64,000 nt of DNA from Corylus avellana. Its lineage: Eukaryota; Streptophyta; Magnoliopsida; Fagales; Betulaceae. Positions 55,353-64,000 of the stretch are shown piece after piece. The translations under genes were made by a program, and so were the position numbers. The notes below the pieces were generated by a model. The model searched no databases. It worked only from the letters and a program-made list of their open reading frames with translations, and was not told the DNA's origin. Each line of letters starts with the position of its first letter. Position 1 is the stretch's first letter. Location: assembly GCF_901000735.1 (NCBI RefSeq), contig NC_081548.1, positions 24,787,591 to 24,851,590 of the forward strand, written 5' to 3'.

Positions 55353-56225
55353 ATGCTGAGAAAAAATTGATTTTTTATTATCGCTAATAGATGGCTATGC
55401 GTTTGAGATTGTCATTGAATTTGTATGGTGAAAGTTTCTTGTTCTTACATTGATGGGTATTGCTCTGTTTTGCTCTCGTTTTTATTTGTCCTTTTTTTTT
55501 TTTTTTTTTTTGGTTTATAGATTTGATGCCAACAAACCTGCACTCAGTAGCCACACCAATTTGTGCAATTGATGATGAATGTTAGATATTGGTGGTGATT
55601 TTAGAAAGAATAAAGAAAAGTATCTAGATATACTAGTGAAAGATTTAAAGACTTTGATATGGAGTATTTTGACAAGTGGCTAGTTAAACTAGAAAAGTGA
55701 GTTTTCTAGTTAAATTTTAGCTAAAGAGTAGCTAGTTTACTGAATGCTCAATTGAATTTTAAGGTGCCAAGTCATGTGACGTTGTTTACTGAATGCTCAA
55801 TTGAATTTTAAGGTGCCAAGTTATGTGACGGCTTGGTTATTTTACATGGTTTGGCAGGCACAATTGAATTTTAGAATATTAATTAATTATTATCAGCTTT
55901 TGAGACAAGTAACAAATGGTTTGGGTTCTAACTTTGTTTTTCATCATTTACCTTACATTTTAATTAAAGATTACATGTTTGTGTTATTTATTAAGGACGG
56001 TTTGTTGAGCCTATACGTGAGAAGAAGTATTAAAATATTAATTAAATTATTATGGTCGCTGTTCAAAATGTCTTCATAAACTTGACTGTTTATCTGGCTA
56101 CTAAAAGATAGTTTTGAAGCTTTGTTGATAAACAATATCAAGGAGATTCATGCAATATTGTTGCCCAATTGTGTGGTTAATAAAAGCATAAAAGTCACCA
56201 CACTTTCTGATTTTGAACTTATAAA
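55353..56225. other. Intergenic region
   Basis: A direct duplication of about 45 bases ('gttta.tgaatgctcaattgaattttaaggtgccaagt') lies at about 55735 and 55784, and related text occurs at 52720. No gene seen. Confidence 0.45.
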
Positions 56226-56585
56226 CTAGCTCAACACCTTGCAAATTTGTAATACAATCCACTATTTATCATTAACAGCTATTAGAAACACAATTAGAAA
56301 CAGCCATTAACAGCTTAAAGACAGCAATTAGAAACACTAACGTTTCATCTAAACAGTTTGCTGGTGGCATGCCTCGAATAACGAAGATACAACAAACACA
56401 CATAAAATCATTCCATGACAACGAAAAGACCACAACAGAGCAGCAAACAAAGACCATGCGAGGGACTACCTCATTACTGGTAACACCGTAACAGCATTAA
56501 TAGAAAGAAACACCATCTCTGTCGCTCCATAAATAACTTGCAAAAATACATAAACCAGGAGCAGTTAAATTAATTGGTAAACTTG
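56226..56585 (-). other. NLR-5 3' untranslated region and flank
   Basis: Source-type sequence for the NLR 3' flank remnants at 29540-29760, 32060-32126 and 53220-53290. No independent gene. Confidence 0.5.
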
Positions 56586-59450
56586 TCAAGAGGCAGTTTT
56601 TCCATGAAGGTCGTTAATCATAGGAGGATAGATCAATAGCTTGAACCCAAACTTCACCTGCAATTCCTGAAGCATCTTTGCTGATACTGAGTTGCTCCAT
56701 AATACTTCTACATCTCGTAATGCGGTCAAACTCAATCGATTAAAAGGGAGCATGGTCAACTCACTGCATTGTTTGATAACCAAATGCTTGAGCCATGGCA
56801 TTGCGCCTCTCCTCTGTTTCCATTTTTTCATTTTCAGATTTTCCAATTTAAGGACCCGAAGTTGAGGAAACGTACCTGCAAAGGCGTGGAGCTTAGAAAG
56901 CAAACATCTTTGTAGTTTCAATATCTGTAGATTTGGAAGTTCTCCCAGCATTCTCATGTCTCGACGAACTTTTAAGCGCACAAGTCGTAACGTTAACTTG
57001 GTTAATGTCGATGGAAGCGACATTGAAAGACAACGATATTCACAACAATTTATAATTTTCAAAGTTTGAAGATGATGTAAATGGTGGAGGCTTTTTNNNN
57101 NNNNNNNNNNNNNNNNNNNNNNNNNNNNNNNNNNNNNNNNNNNNNNNNNNNNNNNNNNNNNNNNNNNNNNNNNNNNNNNNNNNNNNNNNNNNNNNNTTAA
57201 GCGCACAAGTCGTAACGTTAACTTGGTTAATGTCGATGGAAGCGACATTGAAAGACATCGATATTCACAACAATTTATAATTTTCAAAGTTTGAAGATGA
57301 TGTAAATGGTGGAGGCTTTTTAAAACATCTACTACTTCGCTGTTGCTCTCGTCGGACGCAAACCACAATCCTAAGTTCCTTACATTAGTCATCCTGAGTG
57401 AACTTTGTGGCTTAGGGGATACAGTGGAAAGGACATGGAGGTTACATAGAGCTTCAGCGTCTGGGTCCAAATCGTTAGGTAAACTCACTGGCCCAGACAC
57501 ATACAGATTCCTTAAACATCGCAACTTCCATATCTCTGCTGGCAAACAATTCAGAAAAGTACCTTTCATGTTTAGTGTTTCTAGATTTATAAGTTTGCCA
57601 ATGGAAGAAGGAATAGCTTTCAGTGCATCAGATTCTATACCCAGGTACCTCAAATGGATCAATTTTGTTATCACTGTGGGAATGGAGTAGAGATGTTCTT
57701 GCCCTAAATTAAGCACCCGACCCAACTTAAAGTTTTCGTGAACCCATTTCCATTGCTTCGGACCCAAGCCATATGTATCTTGGTTGAAAAAAAACAATGA
57801 ACGAACACGTGTGGTGACAGGGGTATATTGATGCATAACATATGGTTCAATGGGAACCTGGAGGGAAACTCTGCGGGATGTGAACGGTGTCATAACGGTC
57901 GAAGCGGAATCGAAAAGTACCTGAAGAAATGTGTCTACTGCGCTCCATCGTATGCAGAGCTCTTGGACGAGATCATGGATGCGGCATGTCTTTGCTCCTC
58001 CATCAGTCCTTTTGCTAGCCACTTGGACCCAGCCTCGATCAATGAGCTTCTCCAAGTAGTCTTCAGCAACATCCTCTGGGTTGCGAGGGTGCTGTATGAA
58101 ACCCTCCGCTACCCACAGCTTGATCAATAGCCTTACAGGGATCTCAAAGCCTTTTGGGAATACACAAAGATACAAAAGGCATGGTTTCAGGTTTCGGGGC
58201 AGTTGGAAGTAGCATAATTCCCGTATTTGTTTATTGGGGTTCCCATATACATGACCATTAAAATTCGCCCATGTTTCGTATTTATTCTCTTTGTATGCTA
58301 AAATGCCCGCTAATACCACAATTGAAAGAGGTAAACCTTTACAACTTTCCAAGATTTGTCTCCCAAGAGTTTCTAAATTGGTAGGACAACTTCCTCCTGG
58401 GAACACCCTCTTATTAAAGAGCTCCCAGCTTTCATCTTTGTTAAGTGCTGGGAGATGGTAAGGAGGTGTAAGACCTGCATGTGAAGCCATTTTTTCTATG
58501 TGACTGGTGATCAATATTCTGCTCCCATTCGAGTTATCTGGAAAAGCAGATCTTACCTCATACCAAAATTGAGTTCTCCAAATACCGTCCAAAACTACAA
58601 GATACCTCTTCCCTTGCAAGCATTTGAAGAGCTTGTTTTTTAGTTCATCCACACTCAAGTATTTGAACAGCTTCTTCCTTGTCAACTCATCTGATTTTGG
58701 CATCTCTGACTTTAAAATTTCAACCAACACCTCTCTGGTTCTGAAATTTTTAGAAATACACACAAACGCACGGAAATTAAAGTGACTCTTGATGTCAACA
58801 TTATTGTAGATTTTTCGGGCAAGGGTGGTCTTGCCCGACCCACCTTCACCGAAGATTGAAACGACATCAAGCTGTGGATTCCCTTCCGTAAGCAGTTTCA
58901 CCAAATTCGGCAAGAGAAAATTGAAGCCCACCACGCCATCTTCCTCGTCTTCTCTCCAACGTTTGTTCAGTAGTGCATTTGTCGCTGCATCTATGCTAGC
59001 TTCATCACTTTCAAAGCTGTCCTTTTCCATAATATTGTTGTAGATTTTGTTGATTTCTTTCTTTAGTTTTTCGATCCTCTTTGCAACATCATGAAGCAGT
59101 CCTACGTGGGTAGCATGATTAATATTGTCCGGCTTGTCCGTCTGTGTTGCGACGTTTAAGATGATTGTGTCGATAACATCCTCAGCCTCGTAAGCAACGT
59201 CCACGATTTTCCTCAACATTTCACTGCGGCTCAGTTTCTTCATGATCACCTGTTTCCCCTTGGAGTTATACTCCACCATTTCACGAGTACAGCTTCGTTT
59301 CCCCTCGGGTGTCTCGAGGAATATATTTATCAGAGTGAGCTCCCGATGAAGTGACTTGACTTGATCCTCCACTCCACCAAAGGAATTTGCTTCTTTTACC
59401 AGTAGCTGGGACAAGTGCTCTAGGAGGAAGTTAACAACAAAGTCGGCCAT
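56586..59450 (-). CDS. NLR-5: CC-NB-ARC-LRR protein with MADA-like N-terminus; model inflated by a gap duplication
   Basis: An open frame of 954 codons including 100 N. The 125 bases at 56972-57096 recur at 57197-57321, one mismatch apart, on either side of the gap. Removing the duplicate and the N (225 bases, 75 codons) gives 879 aa, the size of the siblings. The N-terminus MADFVVNFLLEHLSQLLVKE fits the MADA helix closely. EDVID is at 90-94, P-loop GEGGSGKTT at 201-209, kinase-2 YLVVLDGIW at 283-291 (second Asp is Gly at 289), and RNBS-B reads ITSH (Arg to His at 317). GLPL, LKPCLLYLCVFPKGFE and IHDLVQELC (MHD site) are present. It faces NLR-6 head to head, 789 bases apart, and lacks the upstream block conserved in the others. 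It could be a signalling partner or sensor with altered ATP hydrolysis. Confidence 0.9.
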   Translation of the reverse strand: MADFVVNFLLEHLSQLLVKEANSFGGVEDQVKSLHRELTLINIFLETPEGKRSCTREMVEYNSKGKQVIMKKLSRSEMLRKIVDVAYEAEDVIDTIILNVATQTDKPDNINHATHVGLLHDVAKRIEKLKKEINKIYNNIMEKDSFESDEASIDAATNALLNKRWREDEEDGVVGFNFLLPNLVKLLTEGNPQLDVVSIFGEGGSGKTTLARKIYNNVDIKSHFNFRAFVCISKNFRTREVLVEILKSEMPKSDELTRKKLFKYLSVDELKNKLFKCLQGKRYLVVLDGIWRTQFWYEVRSAFPDNSNGSRILITSHIEKMASHAGLTPPYHLPALNKDESWELFNKRVFPGGSCPTNLETLGRQILESCKGLPLSIVVLAGILAYKENKYETWANFNGHVYGNPNKQIRELCYFQLPRNLKPCLLYLCVFPKGFEIPVRLLIKLWVAEGFIQHPRNPEDVAEDYLEKLIDRGWVQVASKRTDGGAKTCRIHDLVQELCIRWSAVDTFLQVLFDSASTVMTPFTSRRVSLQVPIEPYVMHQYTPVTTRVRSLFFFNQDTYGLGPKQWKWVHENFKLGRVLNLGQEHLYSIPTVITKLIHLRYLGIESDALKAIPSSIGKLINLETLNMKGTFLNCLPAEIWKLRCLRNLYVSGPVSLPNDLDPDAEALCNLHVLSTVSPKPQSSLRMTNVRNLGLWFASDESNSEVVDVLKSLHHLHHLQTLKIINCCEYRCLSMSLPSTLTKLTLRLVRLXXXXXXXXXXXXXXXXXXXXXXXXXXXXXXXXXXKSLHHLHHLQTLKIINCCEYRCLSMSLPSTLTKLTLRLVRLKVRRDMRMLGELPNLQILKLQRCLLSKLHAFAGTFPQLRVLKLENLKMKKWKQRRGAMPWLKHLVIKQCSELTMLPFNRLSLTALRDVEVLWSNSVSAKMLQELQVKFGFKLLIYPPMINDLHGKTAS
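57097..57196. other. Assembly gap (100 N) inside NLR-5
   Basis: One hundred N flanked by a near-identical 125-bp duplicate. The gap is most likely zero or negative in length. Confidence 1.
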
Positions 59451-60239
59451 ATTTGTGTATCTTCCCTCCCTTAAAATCTTTTAAAAACTGAGAAACATGG
59501 TGACTGGTGAGGGAAGGGAGGATGTAAGTTGTTTACCCTTCATTTCTTTTTTCTTCTTCTTAGGTGAGGTGGTTGTGGTTAGGGAAGAAAGACATTGGGA
59601 GAGAACGAACGGCGGAAGAAGTGGACGCAGTTCAGAAGACACGGACACGGCTGTTCTCGTTAAAGGTATTCAGAAAAAGTATGAAGAGAGACTTGTTGGG
59701 TGCCCAGAGAGACTAGCGAAAAGTGATATATTTAAAGGGACTCATGATCGAGCACCTAAGTGCAGTAGAGTCGTAGACTTTTGGTAGTAATTACGGTGGA
59801 GGCTTTTCTTTGGTAGGGAAGGGATTCGTAATTATTTACCCACCACTTCTTTCTTTTTTCTTTTTTGGGCACCCCCAACAACTCTGTATCTTTCTCTTTC
59901 TTAGCACCCCACAAGTCTTTCTTCATACTTTAACTGGAACAGCCACTTACAAAAAAGAAAATGAAAAAACTGGAACAGCCGTGACTTCTTTAGCTGAGTC
60001 TTTCTCCCCTAACCATTTCCACTTGAACCAACAAAAAGAGAACATAAAGAGAGAAAACAGTTTGTGAGCGGCTTTCCAAAGTAAAAACTAAAATGGGGTT
60101 TTACCGAACTTAATCAATCAGTTTCCTTTCATCCTCCCTTCTACATCTCTCTTTCCTCTCCCTCCCCTCACCTCTCCAAAAACATTTAGTAATTTGTGAG
60201 TTTGAAAGAGATTTACGGGAGCGAATATAAGCAAAAAAA
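59451..60239. promoter_or_regulatory. Bidirectional NLR-5/NLR-6 intergenic region with inverted-repeat arms
   Basis: 59645-59711 ('acggctgttctcgttaaag...agtatgaagagagacttgttgggtgcccag') and the reverse complement of 59888-59952 match over about 55 bases. Each gene thus carries its own copy of the same NLR upstream signature, facing outward. The block TTTACCGAACTTAATCAATC with AGTTTCCTTTCATCC (60101-60134), preceded by 'aaacagtttgtgagcggctttc', serves NLR-6 only. Confidence 0.65.
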
Positions 60240-62822
60240 ATGGGAGACAATCCTGTTACTTTCCTCCTACAGTACTTGCCCGAGGTACTGGCGCAAGAAG
60301 CAAATTACCTTCGTGGAGTGGAGGAACAAGTCAATTCACTTCAAAGGGAGCTCAGTCTCATAAATATTTTCCTTGAGAACTCCGAAGGGAAACGGAACGA
60401 GCATGCAATAGTGAAGGAGGTAGTCAGGCAAATCAGAGACGTTGCTCACGAGGCTCACGATGTTATTGACACATTCATCCTCAGCGTTGCAAAGCACAAG
60501 AGGAGGAGCACGGTGGGGAAGATATTCTATAGCGTTACCCACGCAAATATGCTTCGTAATGTTGCAATGAAGATAGAAGCCATCAACAGGGAAATCAATC
60601 AAATCTTCAACAATAGAGAAAGGTACAACATTGAAAGAGCTGAAGGTAGAGAGCATGAAGCGGCGGAGGCACTGCACAGACGAAGGAGAGAAGTCGAGGA
60701 AGACTACGTGGTTGGCCTCACTGATAACTGGATGAAATTGGAGGAGAAACTTATTGGAGGGGATCCTAAGCTTGATGTGATTTCAATTATCGGCATGGGT
60801 GGGTTGGGGAAGACAACTCTTTCTAGGAAAATCTACAATTCTTCTCCGGTCAGGAAGGTCTTTGATTGCCATGTATGGGTGTATGTATCTCAAGATTTCC
60901 AAACGAGGGAATTGTTGGTTAAAATTTTGAAGGAGATGCAAATACCAGAGGAGTTGAGAAGGAGGCTCAAATACTTGAGAGAGGATAAATTAAAAAAGAA
61001 CTTGTTCGAATACTTGCAAGGAAAGAAGTACTTTGTAGTCATGGATGACATCTGGAGTGCTGAAGTTTTGAATGAGGTAAGATCTGTTTTTCCCGATAAC
61101 TGTAATGGAAGTAGAATATTGATCACCAGCCGCAATAAAAAAGTGACTCTAGATATACACGGTTCTTCTGACCCCTACCTTCTCCCATTTCTTAAAGAAG
61201 ATGAAAGCTGGAAACTTTTTCTTAACAAAGTGTTCCATGGAGGACATTGTCCTCCAGAGTTAGAAGCTTTGGGAAGACAAATGGTAAAAAGTTGTGGTGG
61301 CTTACCACTTTCCATTGTAGTATTAGGAGGGCTTTTAGCAAATAAAGAGAAGACACACCGAATATGGTTCAAATTATTTGGCAATGTAAAATGGCATCTT
61401 AAAGAATGCAAAGACATCCTGGCCTTAAGCTACACCCACCTGCCTCGACACTTAAAACCATGCTTTTTGTATCTTGGTGTAGATTCAAAAGACTTTGAGA
61501 TTCCTGTAAAACAACTGACCAACCTGTGGATAGCTGAGGGTTTCATACCACACACTCACAGTATGGACCCAAAGGATGTTGCCGAAGACTACTTTGAGCA
61601 GCTCATCGATCGAAGTTTGGTCCAAGTGGCTAGCTTAAAGACTGATGGTGGAGTAAAGACATGTCGTATCCATGATCTTCTGCGAGACTTCTGCATGACT
61701 GAGAGTTTAGAAGAGAAGTTTCTTGAGGTTCTTGATGTTAAGCATTTATCGGCAAACAAATCCCGCAGACTTTCCATCCAAGGTAGCATTGATCCATATA
61801 TTTCTTCAAACCCCTCTCACCCTACATTTGTCCGTTCTTTGTTGTTTCATGGCGATGATACATATGGTGGCTTTGATCCAAACCACTGGGAATGGGTCCA
61901 CGAAAACTTCAAGTTAGTTCGGGTGCTTAGTTTCAAGCATGTAAATCTCTATTCCATTCCCACAATGATAGCAAAATTGATCCATTTAAGGTACTTGGGT
62001 ATAGAATCTGATGCACTGAAAGTTATTCCAGCTTCCATTTGTAACCTTGTGAATTTAGAAACACTTGACATGAGAGGTACTTCTCTCAATCATCTACCAA
62101 AAGGGATATGGAAGTTGCGACATCTAAGAAATCTGTATATGTCTGGGCCAGTGAGTTTACCCGACAATTTGAACCCAGACGTTAAAGCTATGTGGAACCT
62201 CCAAGTTCTTTCCACTATATCGCTTGACCTGCAAAATATGCCTCTCATTGCCCCTACTATAAGGAAATTAGGAATATGGTTTGCATCCAACGAGAGCAAC
62301 TGTGGGGCAATAGATGTTTTGGCAAGCCTTTCCGGGTTAGCTTCTCTTCAAACATTGAAAATTATAAATTGTTCAGAAGGTCATAGATTTCCGAGTTCAT
62401 TTCCATCGACAATTACCAAGATTACATTACGAGAAGTATATTTAGGAATGGGTGGCGGCATGACAGTGCTCGGGCAACTTCCTAGTCTTCACGTTCTGAA
62501 ACTACGAAGTTGCTTCCTCTCTGACCCTGAAGTCAATACAGGATGCCCTCCCGGACTCGAAGTTGTCCCAAATTCGTTTCCAGTACTCGAAGTTCTGAAT
62601 TTGGAAGAATTGGAAATTGAAAAATGGGAGCAGGGGATAGGCGCAATGCCACGCCTCATGTGTTTGGTTATCAAAGAATGCAATGAGTTGAAAATGCTCC
62701 CTCCGGAACTATCAAGTTTGAATGCCTTGCGAGAAGTGGAGGTGTCCCGGAGCAATCCAGATTTGATAATGTTGCTTCATCCGTTGCAAAGGAATCTTGG
62801 GTTTAATCTACTCATCAAATAA
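60240..62822 (+). CDS. NLR-6: CC-NB-ARC-LRR immune receptor, intact
   Basis: A single-exon frame of 860 aa. The N-terminus MGDNPVTFLLQYLPEVLAQE is MADA-like. The CC has EAHDVID (71-77), an EDVID motif with His for Glu. P-loop GMGGLGKTT is at 185-193, kinase-2 YFVVMDDIW is canonical, RNBS-B is GSRILITSR, and GLPL is present (CGGLPLS). RNBS-D is altered (LKPCFLYLGVDSKDFE, where siblings have YPEDFE), and IHDLLRDFC is at the MHD site. LRRs run to the C-terminus, which includes an extra short stretch (SDPEVNTGCPPGLEVV) inside one repeat. The conserved upstream block lies about 110-140 bases before the ATG. Probably a functional effector-sensing or executor receptor. The head-to-head neighbour NLR-5 is the natural candidate partner. 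Confidence 0.95.
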   Translation: MGDNPVTFLLQYLPEVLAQEANYLRGVEEQVNSLQRELSLINIFLENSEGKRNEHAIVKEVVRQIRDVAHEAHDVIDTFILSVAKHKRRSTVGKIFYSVTHANMLRNVAMKIEAINREINQIFNNRERYNIERAEGREHEAAEALHRRRREVEEDYVVGLTDNWMKLEEKLIGGDPKLDVISIIGMGGLGKTTLSRKIYNSSPVRKVFDCHVWVYVSQDFQTRELLVKILKEMQIPEELRRRLKYLREDKLKKNLFEYLQGKKYFVVMDDIWSAEVLNEVRSVFPDNCNGSRILITSRNKKVTLDIHGSSDPYLLPFLKEDESWKLFLNKVFHGGHCPPELEALGRQMVKSCGGLPLSIVVLGGLLANKEKTHRIWFKLFGNVKWHLKECKDILALSYTHLPRHLKPCFLYLGVDSKDFEIPVKQLTNLWIAEGFIPHTHSMDPKDVAEDYFEQLIDRSLVQVASLKTDGGVKTCRIHDLLRDFCMTESLEEKFLEVLDVKHLSANKSRRLSIQGSIDPYISSNPSHPTFVRSLLFHGDDTYGGFDPNHWEWVHENFKLVRVLSFKHVNLYSIPTMIAKLIHLRYLGIESDALKVIPASICNLVNLETLDMRGTSLNHLPKGIWKLRHLRNLYMSGPVSLPDNLNPDVKAMWNLQVLSTISLDLQNMPLIAPTIRKLGIWFASNESNCGAIDVLASLSGLASLQTLKIINCSEGHRFPSSFPSTITKITLREVYLGMGGGMTVLGQLPSLHVLKLRSCFLSDPEVNTGCPPGLEVVPNSFPVLEVLNLEELEIEKWEQGIGAMPRLMCLVIKECNELKMLPPELSSLNALREVEVSRSNPDLIMLLHPLQRNLGFNLLIK

Positions 62823-64000
62823 TCCTAGTAGATGTCTGGTAACTTCATCCGGGGAGCCAGCAATCTGGTATACTTTCTCTTTGAGTTTTGCAGCTGTTGC
62901 TGTATGCTGTAGCCTGTAGGAGTGATGATATTTCATTTGTTTAAAGCTTCTTTTGAGGTTCTGGTGTGATTAGGACTGGTGTATTAGCTTCCTGATTGGT
63001 GTTTTCAGAACCCAGTTTTTACTGGTGTGTTGTAAAATTTGGTTGGTTTTAGTAAAGATTCTTATTCATCGAAAAAACAAAATCCTCTCTGCTTTAATGA
63101 AAGGGTTCCTACCAAAAACAAAACGGAATGAAAATTTAAATAAATTTTCAATAATCTAGCTTCCATTTGATGTTCAAGTATCATCTTATAGCTCAGATGG
63201 AAAGAATGTAACATGTACAAGACTTTTCAAACACGATTCTTCCTATCTTTTTAACTTCTACTTTTCCCTTAAATGGATGTATAAATCTTGTGACGAGATC
63301 TTCTCCTGTTTATCTGTCGATAAAGATGTCGGAGGTTCTTATTGTTTGAAAGATATGGAGTTTTGTAGGATACTACACTTTCAGTAAATTGGTAGGAACC
63401 GCTGCTCAATTTGTGAAACGGTAATTTTTGAAATACTCAAGAGGGCAGAGCATTTAAGTTACTCTTCAATTTAGATTTTGGATTTAGAATTAATGTGTAA
63501 ATTATAAATGAGGCTTGTCAAAAATTCCATCGAAGCCAATAATATGATTTGGGCCATTTGGCCATCAAAACATATGTTTGGCATTTGGCTATATTCCCTT
63601 CAATTCATTGCTCGCTACACTTTTTTGAAGCCCATTGCGTCCAAGTAGAAGGCCAAATTTAGCTATGAGGCTTCCTTTGGCATTTGAGAAGTGTAGACGA
63701 TGGTATCTTTTGCTTTTATTTATTTTTTCGAGGTAGAAGGTAGTGTCATTGGCATTTGGCAGGACTTACAATTTAACATGGAATTCCAAGGGTTTATATA
63801 CAAGTACCAATGTATATGGATGGGGATGGGGATTTCCAAAGTGGATTTTGGCCAGAAATTGTCGAAAGAATTATTTTACAAATAATAATTAATTTTTTTT
63901 TTAAAAAAAAAAAAAATCATATATTAGTAAATTATCTTAAAAATTATATGTGACAATATTTTACGGTGGACCATGTTGGTGGAGATTTATTACTATTAGC
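62823..64000 (+). other. NLR-6 3' flank, duplicated behind NLR-4
   Basis: 'ctggtatactttctctttgag' at 62866 is the shared 3' intron-like donor context. 62943-63512 matches 51434-52030 behind NLR-4. From 63870 on, sequence matches 29440-29540 beside NLR remnant A. A 61-codon frame at 63700-63885 has no recognised family. Confidence 0.6.

Noticed and set aside
56586..59450. A genuine LRR duplication in NLR-5
   Set aside because: The duplicate lies exactly on both sides of a 100-N gap and is almost identical, so an assembly artefact is more likely.
59497..59787. 96-codon open frame between NLR-5 and NLR-6
   Set aside because: It lies in the intergenic inverted-repeat region, matches noncoding NLR upstream sequence elsewhere and has no family signature.

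Overview
The window is nuclear DNA from a flowering plant, most likely a woody eudicot. The evidence is spliced genes with GT-AG introns, plant-type catalase and U-box/ARM genes, an RPP13-like CC-NB-LRR (NLR) immune-receptor cluster, plant LTR retrotransposons and tRNA-derived SINEs, in an AT-rich background. I could not fix the species. Eight runs of N (mostly exactly 100) mark assembly gaps, several of them in or next to NLR copies.

Layout. 1-3.8 kb: an intact four-exon U-box/ARM E3 ligase gene (647 aa, PUB13/SPL11-like). 3.8-8.4 kb: intergenic, with MITE-like and LINE-like remnants. 8.5-12.5 kb: an intact eight-exon catalase gene (492 aa, catalytic His65, Asn138 and Tyr348 present). 12.5-16.8 kb: repeats, a broken fatty-alcohol-oxidase C-terminus and an orphan SAG101/EDS1-type lipase exon. 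From 16.9 kb to the end: an NLR cluster. NLR-1 (minus, no CC domain) and NLR-2 (minus, intact) come first, then a Copia/SIRE-like 3' end. A short NLR remnant, a second alcohol-oxidase remnant, a hollowed-out NLR locus with a tandemly triplicated 5' flank, and NLR-3 (minus, LRR cut by a gap) follow. Next is a 5.3-kb Ty3/gypsy element with near-identical LTRs, inserted into a long-TIR DNA transposon. The end of the window holds NLR-4 (plus, intact), an ankyrin (EMB506-like) remnant, another NLR remnant, and the head-to-head pair NLR-5 (minus) and NLR-6 (plus).

How it fits together. The NLRs share an uninterrupted coding exon, the same motif order (CC with an EDVID-like motif, P-loop, kinase-2, RNBS-B, GLPL, RNBS-D, MHD, LRRs), a conserved block just upstream of the ATG in five of six, and related 3' flanks. 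This is a birth-and-death cluster in which copies have been duplicated, inverted, truncated and emptied. The most noteworthy items are the divergent NLR-5/NLR-6 pair driven from an inverted-repeat intergenic region, the CC-less NLR-1 with an altered MHD motif beside a SAG101-like exon, a chimeric catalase gene fragment 24 kb from its source, a small foldback retroposon with a 19-bp target duplication, and an NLR-5 model inflated by 75 codons through an unmerged duplicate around a gap.
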